Shown one piece after another: positions 47,618-53,705 of a stretch of 64,000 bases of DNA (the first letter of the stretch is position 1; every line of letters starts with the position of its first letter). Under the pieces are notes generated by a model. That model had not been told where the DNA came from, ran no database searches, and was given only the letters and a program-made list of their open reading frames with translations. Source of the stretch: Periweissella fabalis (GTDB taxonomy: Bacteria; Bacillota; Bacilli; Lactobacillales; Lactobacillaceae); NCBI RefSeq assembly GCF_012396505.1, contig NZ_JAAXPN010000001.1, forward strand, positions 434,001 through 498,000. Reading direction: 5' to 3'. Both the position numbers and the translations under genes were made by a program.

Positions 47618-48679
47618 ATGCAACATACTGTATTAAATAAAATAATTATCTTGAGTTCCGCTTTAAATTTTAAATATGAGTTTTCAAATACCCCACCTAA
47701 ATATTTAAAACAGTATCTAGATCAATCAATTTTACTTGGTGTGCAACCTTTATTAACTGATACTAACTTTACAGGTTTAGCTTTAATTTTGAAAAACCAG
47801 TTATTGATTATTTGTCATAAAACCAATTTTTTAACTTTAAAAATTACACTATTACCAGATAAATCTGCTAAAGATGGAATTAATACACGCCAAATCTATT
47901 TCTATCGAGGATTGATTGAGGATTGTTATCAATTAGTAATGGATAATTTTAAAATTATCAACTGTGTACCACAACAAGCAACCAAGTTAGATACAATCCA
48001 ACTGCCTTTTAATGCTAATTCGAGCCGTGCATTGTATAGCACGCTAATCACAAGCCTTAAAGAAAACGATAAAGCAACTTGCCTACAACTCATCTTATTA
48101 ATGGTTAATTCAAATCGGCAAATAAACAATCAACAAGCTGCCGATTTACCAGTATTGGCTGACACAAATAAAAATTTATGCGTTTCAATATTAGCAATTT
48201 TAACGCAATTAGCGGTCCTAGCTGAATTTTCGGCCACTAAAGTTTATGCCCTTAGTGAGCAATATCTTGCGCATATATCAAACCTGGATTTATCGATTAT
48301 GGATTATATTAGTAGTTTTCTAGATGAAATTTTGGCTGTTCCAGAAACTATTATGCGTAATGATATTTGTTTGTTTAAACATATTGTTCAAAAAAATATC
48401 TACAACAAAATCAGTGTTACCGAGGTTGCCCAACAAATGGATGTTTCACCGGTTCAATTACGTAGGCTAGTCAAAACTGATTTAGAAACTACCCCACTTG
48501 ATTATATGAATGAACAAAAAATTGCTATGAGTCGCTATCTTTTAGTCACTCACCCTACACTCCAAATTTTAGAGTTAGCCGATATGCTAGGTTATTATGA
48601 TTCTAGCCATTTTATTAAAGAATTTATGCGTTATACAGGATTAACACCTAAGCAATTTCGTCAATTATTATTTAATTGA
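47618..48679 (+). CDS. AraC-family transcriptional regulator
   Basis: A 353-residue regulator. The C-terminal 95 residues hold two helix-turn-helix units: ISVTEVAQQMDVSPVQLRRLVK (given here as two adjoining helices) and LQILELADMLGYYDSSHFIKEF, ending in YTGLTPKQFRQ, the AraC signature. The N-terminal 250 residues are a sensor domain I do not recognise, with no cupin motif visible. Targets are unknown; the mannitol operon is divergent but has its own MtlR. GGAGG lies 11 bases before the ATG. Confidence 0.9.
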   Translation: MQHTVLNKIIILSSALNFKYEFSNTPPKYLKQYLDQSILLGVQPLLTDTNFTGLALILKNQLLIICHKTNFLTLKITLLPDKSAKDGINTRQIYFYRGLIEDCYQLVMDNFKIINCVPQQATKLDTIQLPFNANSSRALYSTLITSLKENDKATCLQLILLMVNSNRQINNQQAADLPVLADTNKNLCVSILAILTQLAVLAEFSATKVYALSEQYLAHISNLDLSIMDYISSFLDEILAVPETIMRNDICLFKHIVQKNIYNKISVTEVAQQMDVSPVQLRRLVKTDLETTPLDYMNEQKIAMSRYLLVTHPTLQILELADMLGYYDSSHFIKEFMRYTGLTPKQFRQLLFN

Positions 48680-48711
48680 TGCTAATAGCACTGCTTAATT
48701 ATCATGTCCAC

Positions 48712-48747
48712 AAAAATCCCGGGAAATTTAATTTTCTCGGGATTTTT
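48712..48747. terminator. Bidirectional terminator
   Basis: AAAAATCCCGGGAAA ... TTTTCTCGGGATTTTT stem (one unpaired base) between the convergent AraC gene (+) and esterase gene (-). Confidence 0.85.
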
Positions 48748-48805
48748 GCTAGCCTTTTAACCTTGTCGTACTCTATGTCACTCACTATATTGCTATACAT
48801 AGGTA

Positions 48806-49858
48806 TTAATCAATTTTTAACCAATTCACAATTTTTTGGGCTGCACGCTGTGCTTGTGGTAAAACACCAAAATGATCAATAAATGCGTGCTTTAGTTGAT
48901 CAAAAATAATATATTCGTCACCCATATCACGTTGATCTAATTGTTGCCATAATGCTTGTGCATGGGTAATGAGTGCATCTACCTCAGCTGAAATAATCAT
49001 GGTTGGTGGTAATAACTCATAATTTTCTAATGGATTAAATTGAACTTTATCAAAGAGGCCTTCTGTTTGAATTAACTTTTGCTGTAATTGCAAAAGTTGA
49101 TTAAGACTGGTAATCATTCCATGCATTAAATCAGTATTAGTCGCTGCTAGTCTAAAATCGTTTACTTTTGCTACATACTTTTGTGTATTTAAGGTTAACT
49201 GCGGATATAATAGAATATTTTGCGTAATAATTGTTGGCAACATTAGTGACAGTTGTGCTGCCAAATACCCACCACTACTGTCACCACTAAGAACGACCTT
49301 ATTATATTGAGTAGCACCTGTAATAGTTGAAATTTCATGTTGCAAGGTTGCTAATATCTTAGTCAAAGGTGTTTCAGGTAATAACGGATAATCAATATTA
49401 ACTACCAGCCATGTTGCACCAAGCTCTTGTGCTAAATATTTCGTGAAATTGGCTGTTACTGATCGTTTACCTCCAATTAGTGCACCACCGTGAAAATAAA
49501 ATAAAATATTTGTCGGTTCTATAACTGAGTTAACATGATATGACGTCATTGCCAAATTATCAATTATCCGTTGCACCTCATCTATCAACTGTATTGTCAC
49601 ATCTTGGTTATCAGCTCCCATAGTTAACCTTAGATAGCGAGCTAATTCAGTTAAATTTTGTGTGGCATATGCTACTTGCATGCCTTGCTGTTCGGCAATT
49701 GGTAATGGCTGGCGTGGTGACAACAAACTATACCAAGAATCGATAGTTCCATCATCGTCATTTGTGGTAATGTGCACACTTCCATTTGATTCTGCATGGG
49801 TATTTAGTGTGTGTAGCCTCTCAAAATACGCTGCTAAAGTAGGTGAAAATTCCGTCAT
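48806..49858 (-). CDS. Alpha/beta hydrolase, HSL-family esterase
   Basis: A 350-residue hydrolase. The oxyanion-hole motif FHGGALIGG is at about residues 120-128, where most members have HGGG (here HGGA). The nucleophile Ser lies in SGDSSGGYLA, an Asp in SAEVDALI and a His in LKHAFIDHFG. There is no signal peptide. AGGAGG lies 7 bases before the ATG. The same general family as the enzyme at 38898, but diverged and with a longer N-terminal cap. Substrate is unknown; short-chain esters are typical. Confidence 0.85.
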   Translation of the reverse strand: MTEFSPTLAAYFERLHTLNTHAESNGSVHITTNDDDGTIDSWYSLLSPRQPLPIAEQQGMQVAYATQNLTELARYLRLTMGADNQDVTIQLIDEVQRIIDNLAMTSYHVNSVIEPTNILFYFHGGALIGGKRSVTANFTKYLAQELGATWLVVNIDYPLLPETPLTKILATLQHEISTITGATQYNKVVLSGDSSGGYLAAQLSLMLPTIITQNILLYPQLTLNTQKYVAKVNDFRLAATNTDLMHGMITSLNQLLQLQQKLIQTEGLFDKVQFNPLENYELLPPTMIISAEVDALITHAQALWQQLDQRDMGDEYIIFDQLKHAFIDHFGVLPQAQRAAQKIVNWLKID

Positions 49859-49993
49859 CTGTGAGCCTCCTATAGAATCATGCTATATATTTAGTAGCTG
49901 CTAATATAAACATTAATCAACAAGTTAAAATACATCTTTATGATATTAAAAAACTAATTTAATTACCAGTATTGTAATTAATAAGATTAGGTA

Positions 49994-50070
49994 CAATTCA
50001 CACCCTGCTGACTTGGTTTTGATTTTTTAAAATTGTACTGTGTGTACTATTACATTTTGAACTTTTTTTT
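49994..50070. repeat. Direct repeat flanking arsC, copy A
   Basis: About 77 bases, with the shared blocks CTGCTGACTTGG, TTGTACTG and TGTACTATTACATTTTGAAC. The second copy is at 50831-50910, exactly 840 bases away over most of its length with one 1-base gap. The copies bracket arsC. No ORF or transposase is associated. The rest of the gap 49859-50245 holds only the tandem repeat and arsC promoter. Confidence 0.85.
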
Positions 50071-50120
50071 AAAAGCAAGTAGCTCATTTGTATACTCCTT
50101 TTTGAAGCTTGCTTAATAGT

Positions 50121-50165
50121 TAAGCTATACAAAAATAAGCTATACAAAAATAAGCTATACAAAAA
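50121..50165. repeat. Three tandem 15-base repeats upstream of the arsC promoter
   Basis: TAAGCTATACAAAAA three times without a mismatch. They end 15 bases before the -35 box of arsC and lie in phase with about 1.4 turns of DNA each; possible repressor sites or a slippage-prone tract. Confidence 0.9.
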
Positions 50166-50180
50166 AATAACTTATAGTTA

Positions 50181-50209
50181 TTGACATCAGCTTTTGTTCA
50201 ATTTAAAAT
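50181..50209 (+). promoter_or_regulatory. Promoter of arsC
   Basis: TTGACA (50181-50186) and TAAAAT (50204-50209), 17 bases apart, with the start point about 30 bases before the ATG. Confidence 0.8.
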
Positions 50210-50245
50210 TACCCTTACTTACTAATTAGCAATGGAGACTGCACT

Positions 50246-50668
50246 ATGAATAAAAAAAGTTTGTACTTCTTATGCACTGGTAATTCATGTCGTAGCCAAA
50301 TGGCTGAAGCATGGGCACACAAATATCTAAACGCAGAAGAATGGGATATTAAAAGTGCTGGTATTGAAGCACATGGCTTAAATCCGTTAACTATTAAAGC
50401 AATGGCAGAAGTCAATATTGATGTTTCAAATTATAGTTCTGATATTATTGATGACGAGTATCTAATGCATGCTGATTTAGTAGTAACATTATGTGGGGAC
50501 GCAAATGATCGTTGTCCTATCACCCCCATAAATGTTGTCCGTTTGCATTGGGAATTTTCTGACCCAGCACAAGCAACTGGTACACCTGAACAACAATGGC
50601 ATGCTTTCCAAGATGTTCGTGATGCCATCGGTAATAGAATTAAAGCTTTTTCTGAAACTGGTATTTAA
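50246..50668 (+). CDS. arsC: Arsenate reductase, thioredoxin-coupled (low-MW phosphatase fold)
   Basis: Reduces arsenate to arsenite. The 140-residue protein has the P-loop CTGNSCRS with nucleophile Cys10, and the redox pair Cys83 and Cys90 in [11 protein letters not shown], which is diagnostic for the thioredoxin-coupled ArsC of Gram-positives rather than a plain tyrosine phosphatase. No arsR, arsB or acr3 efflux gene adjoins it, so it either depends on a pump elsewhere or serves another thiol-linked task. GGAG lies 8 bases before the ATG. It has its own promoter and terminator inside a pair of direct repeats. Confidence 0.92.
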   Translation: MNKKSLYFLCTGNSCRSQMAEAWAHKYLNAEEWDIKSAGIEAHGLNPLTIKAMAEVNIDVSNYSSDIIDDEYLMHADLVVTLCGDANDRCPITPINVVRLHWEFSDPAQATGTPEQQWHAFQDVRDAIGNRIKAFSETGI

Positions 50669-50685
50669 AATAAAGGTTCTATACT

Positions 50686-50723
50686 AAAAGATGTTGATGA
50701 TTTTACTCATCAACATCTTTTTT
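50686..50723 (+). terminator. Terminator after arsC
   Basis: AAAAGATGTTGATGA and TCATCAACATCTTTT form perfect 15-base arms with a 6-base loop, followed by T, 17 bases after the stop. Confidence 0.9.
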
Positions 50724-50830
50724 ATAGATTTCAAAAAAGCTAGTCATTACCATGCTTTTAAGTAATTAATTGTCAGTAACTAATTTAGTTTAATTCATAA
50801 TTGCACGCCTTAAAATCTGATTGTAACATT

Positions 50831-50910
50831 ATCAACTCACCCCCTGCTGACTTGGTGTTGATTTTAAGAATATTGTACTGCTTGTACTATTACATTTTGA
50901 ACTATTTTTA
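50831..50910. repeat. Direct repeat flanking arsC, copy B
   Basis: Second copy of the element at 49994-50070, same orientation. It differs at scattered positions, for example TGCTTGTAC for TGTGTGTAC. It ends at the terminator of the small gene at 50976. No coding sequence is seen in 50724-50913. Confidence 0.85.
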
Positions 50911-50913
50911 AAC

Positions 50914-50956
50914 AAAAAATCGTCAGACCAACATAATTGCTGATCTAACGATTTTT
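50914..50956 (-). terminator. Terminator after the 52-residue protein gene
   Basis: On the minus strand AAATCGTTAGATCA pairs with TGGTCTGACGATTT (G-U pairs allowed) and is followed by six T. It lies 20 bases after the stop at 50976. Confidence 0.75.
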
Positions 50957-50975
50957 CAGTTTAATTTTGTTTTGC

Positions 50976-51134
50976 TTATTTACGTTTACAAATCACGCCC
51001 CGCCAAAATTCTGTCAGTGACATATTGGATTGCTTGTAATTACGATACAAAGCCCCTAAGTTCTCGGCCCAACCACCGTTGACAATATAAGCACCGACCG
51101 CTAAGACAACCAGTGTCACGATAACTTTTAACAT
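50976..51134 (-). CDS. Small membrane protein, 52 residues
   Basis: Starts at the ATG at 51134, which has CGGAGGG nine bases upstream; the longer frame to 51200 would run into the last CRISPR repeat. The product begins MLKVIVTLVVLAVGAYIV, one membrane helix, followed by GGWAENLGALYRNY and a basic tail VICKRK. It lies just beyond the leader-distal end of the CRISPR array. The family is not recognised; a link to CRISPR function is not supported beyond position. Confidence 0.65.
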   Translation of the reverse strand: MLKVIVTLVVLAVGAYIVNGGWAENLGALYRNYKQSNMSLTEFWRGVICKRK

Positions 51135-51171
51135 ATTCCACCCTCCGATTATTAATAAGATAATATCAAAT

Positions 51172-51405
51172 TTTTTGTCAAAAATTATGATGCCATACAT
51201 CTAAAGCCAATCTAGTTGCATACTTTGCATCTAAATCGATCTCGAACTGATTAATCTGACATACATCTAAAGCGACCGATTGGGAATGTCGGAGACCACT
51301 ATGGATCTCGAACTGATTAATCTGACATACATCTAAAGCCTTCACGTTTGAGATTAAATGTTTTGGTTAGATCTCGAACTGATTAATCTGACATACATCT
51401 AAAGC
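51172..51405 (-). CRISPR. Type II-A CRISPR array, three spacers
   Basis: Three identical 36-base repeats at 51238-51273, 51304-51339 and 51370-51405, plus a degenerate one at about 51172-51207 that keeps only 14 bases. On the minus (crRNA) strand the repeat starts GCTTTAGATGTATGTCAGAT. Three 30-base spacers lie between (51208-51237, 51274-51303, 51340-51369). The degenerate repeat has lost its 3' end in crRNA sense, so the leader is on the csn2 side, only 25 bases from the csn2 stop. The repeat shares 24 identical bases with the tracrRNA anti-repeat at 53355. Confidence 0.97.
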
Positions 51406-51430
51406 GGACCACATGTTCGTAACAAAACAC

Positions 51431-52093
51431 TTAGAACATCACATAATCCTCATCAATGACATGAAATGCCGCTGTATCAAGGTATGCTGGTCGAACCCCT
51501 GTTTGTCTCAGTTCGAGAAAATTTAACTTTAATTCATTAATAGCCGTAATTAAGTCAAGTTGATCAGACTCACTTAAATACCGCCCGATATCGCAAACCA
51601 CAAAGAGACGATTATCCCCCAGTTGACTTGCTGTTTCAATTACATATCTCATTATACCATTAGCTGAGCCTGTTGTCGGTGGTAAAATGACTAATTTACA
51701 GTATTTAAATAGTTCAACAATTGTCCATTCATCACTAATTTCAAATGGTAAATTACTCTCATCGATTTGCTCAATAACGATATCTTTTATTTGTTCGTTT
51801 AGACGAAATAACTCTTGCTGACTCGCATCACTACAGTAATGTTGCAGCACTTGACCAATTTTAGGAGCAAAAATTTTACCATAATCATGCGGATTAACTA
51901 AATCACCTAGCATTACGACGGTATTCTTAATTTTTTGCGGTTTATTAGCAATTGAGTAGTACCCTTCAACTGTTTCATCGCCTTGGAGTAATTGTTGTAA
52001 TTGCCAATATAGGTCAATATTTTCGATTACTAATCGGTTAAAGCCATTGACTAGTGGGAGTGCCTCACACCCTGGTATCGTAATTAATCTCAT
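51431..52093 (-). CDS. csn2: CRISPR-associated protein Csn2 (type II-A)
   Basis: Ring-forming DNA-end-binding protein needed for spacer acquisition; its presence defines subtype II-A. It has 220 residues, the normal length of the Csn2a form, with NGFNRLVIENIDLYWQLQQ near the N-terminus, VMLGDLVNPHDYGK and late VVCDIGRYLSESD, all typical. The ATG overlaps the cas2 stop (ATGA). The CRISPR array begins 25 bases after its stop codon. Confidence 0.92.
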   Translation of the reverse strand: MRLITIPGCEALPLVNGFNRLVIENIDLYWQLQQLLQGDETVEGYYSIANKPQKIKNTVVMLGDLVNPHDYGKIFAPKIGQVLQHYCSDASQQELFRLNEQIKDIVIEQIDESNLPFEISDEWTIVELFKYCKLVILPPTTGSANGIMRYVIETASQLGDNRLFVVCDIGRYLSESDQLDLITAINELKLNFLELRQTGVRPAYLDTAAFHVIDEDYVMF

Positions 52094-52398
52094 ATTACTA
52101 TCACCCGATCAGGTTTATTGCGGATATCTTCTGATGGCGCTCCAATTAGAAAATGCATACTACTGAATTGAGCTTCAGTCACAACCAAGGTCTGAATCAA
52201 GCCCGTATTGGGTAGCTTTTTAATCAAGCGTTCTTCCACTTTGCGATTAACTGTAATCCGCGTGTAAATCGATTCTTGCATCATAATAAAGCCTTCGTTA
52301 ATTAAGGCCTTGCGGAAAATCCGGTAGGCCCGTCGCATCTGTGCCGTCTCAACTGGTAAATCAAACATTACTATTAAACGCATCACCCGATACCTCAT
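52090..52398 (-). CDS. cas2: CRISPR-associated endoribonuclease Cas2
   Basis: Forms the integration complex with Cas1. The start at 52398 overlaps the cas1 stop (ATGA) and gives 102 residues beginning MRYRVMRLIVMFDLP, as in other II-A Cas2 proteins; an upstream start would add five residues. The ferredoxin fold is seen in the conserved FDLPVETAQMRRAYRIFRK and in GFIMMQESIYTRI. Translation is coupled to cas1 and csn2 on both sides. Confidence 0.94.
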   Translation of the reverse strand: MRYRVMRLIVMFDLPVETAQMRRAYRIFRKALINEGFIMMQESIYTRITVNRKVEERLIKKLPNTGLIQTLVVTEAQFSSMHFLIGAPSEDIRNKPDRVIVI

Positions 52399-53288
52399 AT
52401 TTCTAACTTCCATTCTGGTAAAGTTGGTAGCTCATCACCCTGATAATTTAAAAACTGTAAACTATCCCGCAAAATTTCACTAATTACCCCAGTTACTAGG
52501 GTTTCGTGACCTTTAAATCGGACATTAAAATTCAAGACATCAACTAATTCTAAACGTCGTTCCGGCGAAAAATCTAATTCTGCACGCTTAATAAATTGCC
52601 ATGTCACCCGGTCGATAACTGGCCGCAATGGTTCCATGATATCTGATGCCAGATTCAAAGCATTTTCATAACTCTGATGATGAATCCCAAATTCAGTTAG
52701 ATAGCCGGCGGCTTGAATTTCCCGTGCAGTAGCAGCTAAAATAATCTGATAGCCATAATTCAAATGTGCGTTAATCAGATTGCTGTCATCACGCCGTGAA
52801 AAACCTTTGCCGAACAAGCGAGTGAAATATAACCGCGCGACCACTGCTTCGCGGTTACTGGAATCACCGACTAGTACTTGTAAGATATGCGGCGTTAAGG
52901 CATCATCCTTGTCTAACCCTAATTCAGCTAAGACTTGCTGTTGCCCGAGCATTTTTAATGTTATTAATTGTTGCCACAACTGTTCCTTGCGTTCTTGTGA
53001 CCAATTAACTTGCTGCTCAAGATTACGAACACGTTTATTATGACTGTAATAGCCGGCAATTTCGCCCACCGGCAGATAATTCTCGTCACAGAAAATTATT
53101 CGGACATCATTTTTGATTAATTTTTGGACCACAAATGAAGTTAATACCGCTTGCGTACTTTCAATTAACAAAATATTAATGTCACTTAGTGGAATCTGAT
53201 ACGTGTCGCTAACGGTCTTAACAAGGACTTGACCAGCGGCAAACGAAACTTTTGAATGTTTGGTGATAATTAATGTGCACCATCCCAT
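52395..53288 (-). CDS. cas1: CRISPR-associated endonuclease Cas1 (type II)
   Basis: Integrase for new spacers. The ATG at 53288 has AGGAG eight bases upstream and gives 297 residues starting MGWCTLIITKHSKV, the family start; a longer frame to 53345 would read through the tracrRNA promoter. The metal-binding residues appear as Glu in SNREAVVARLYF, His in INAHLNYGYQIILAA and the late GIHHQSYENALNLASDIMEP region with Glu/Asp. It heads the tightly coupled cas1-cas2-csn2 block. Confidence 0.95.
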   Translation of the reverse strand: MGWCTLIITKHSKVSFAAGQVLVKTVSDTYQIPLSDINILLIESTQAVLTSFVVQKLIKNDVRIIFCDENYLPVGEIAGYYSHNKRVRNLEQQVNWSQERKEQLWQQLITLKMLGQQQVLAELGLDKDDALTPHILQVLVGDSSNREAVVARLYFTRLFGKGFSRRDDSNLINAHLNYGYQIILAATAREIQAAGYLTEFGIHHQSYENALNLASDIMEPLRPVIDRVTWQFIKRAELDFSPERRLELVDVLNFNVRFKGHETLVTGVISEILRDSLQFLNYQGDELPTLPEWKLEI

Positions 53289-53309
53289 TGCAATTTCTCC
53301 TAATTGATG

Positions 53310-53490
53310 TATTATATTACTTATAGGGATTGATCCCCCTAGCAAGATTAATTTTCGAACTGATTAATCTGACATACAGTATTAAAGTAACGCAAGGCTT
53401 CGGCCAAGCTTCCTAGAATGTTTACATTCGGTCTTAAGACCACTTACATAAAAAACAACCCCCGCAATTTAGTTTGCGGGGGTTGTTTTT
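53310..53490 (+). ncRNA. tracrRNA with divergent promoter
   Basis: On the plus strand, opposite to the cas genes. A TATATT/TATTAT -10 region lies at 53310-53318 with TTGCAA upstream, so transcription should begin near 53325. The anti-repeat at 53355-53378 is identical for 24 bases to the plus strand of the CRISPR repeat, then a bulge, then TAAAG. After it come a nexus-like GGC-TTCG-GCC hairpin (about 53396-53405), a GAATG-TTTA-CATTC hairpin, a GGTC-TTAA-GACC hairpin, and the terminator at 53451-53490. A small GGGAT-TG-ATCCC hairpin sits at the 5' end. Position between cas9 and cas1 is known from other lactobacilli. Confidence 0.93.
53451..53490. terminator. Bidirectional terminator of the tracrRNA
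   Basis: AACAACCCCCGCAA and TTTGCGGGGGTTGTT form a very strong stem. TTTTT follows on the plus strand (tracrRNA end) and TTTTTT on the minus strand, so it can also stop transcription coming from cas9 before cas1. Confidence 0.92.
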
Positions 53491-53492
53491 GC

Positions 53493-53678
53493 TTAGATTA
53501 ACTCTCGTAAACAAATTCGTGTTTCATAAAGACCAGTTGGTGATTGGTAGATAAATTCAGCATCATCTGAAATTGATATTCCACCATTTCCTCTATCTTG
53601 TACTTGTAGATTTGGCCATTCAATTTGTTTCTTAAAGGCCTTTTTGATTACAGCTCGAAAACCGTTATTATTGTGCAT
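53493..53678 (-). CDS. Unknown 61-residue ORF between cas9 and tracrRNA
   Basis: A short frame 27 bases after the cas9 stop and on the same strand, whose stop codon abuts the tracrRNA terminator. The product begins MHNNNGFRAVIKKAFKKQ, a basic helix, followed by a more strand-like part with GNGGISISDDAEF and ending ICLRELI. I do not recognise it. No Shine-Dalgarno sequence is visible (only TAGGAA about 20 bases before the ATG), so translation would need coupling to cas9. It could be a novel accessory or regulatory peptide, a gene remnant, or chance. Confidence 0.45.
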   Translation of the reverse strand: MHNNNGFRAVIKKAFKKQIEWPNLQVQDRGNGGISISDDAEFIYQSPTGLYETRICLRELI

Positions 53679-53705
53679 TACATAAAGTAAATTTGTTAAA
53701 AATTC

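Noticed and set aside
48676-48882. 68-codon plus-strand frame after the AraC gene
   Set aside because: It spans a bidirectional terminator and runs into the esterase gene on the other strand.
50246-50668. Low-molecular-weight tyrosine phosphatase instead of arsenate reductase
   Set aside because: The additional redox Cys pair (83 and 90) and CGDANDRCP segment are those of thioredoxin-coupled ArsC.
53289-53345. Longer N-terminus for Cas1
   Set aside because: The extra 19 residues are not like Cas1, overlap the tracrRNA promoter, and the ATG at 53288 has a good SD.
53355-53378. An isolated CRISPR repeat between cas9 and cas1
   Set aside because: It is the anti-repeat of the tracrRNA: followed by hairpins and a terminator and preceded by a promoter.
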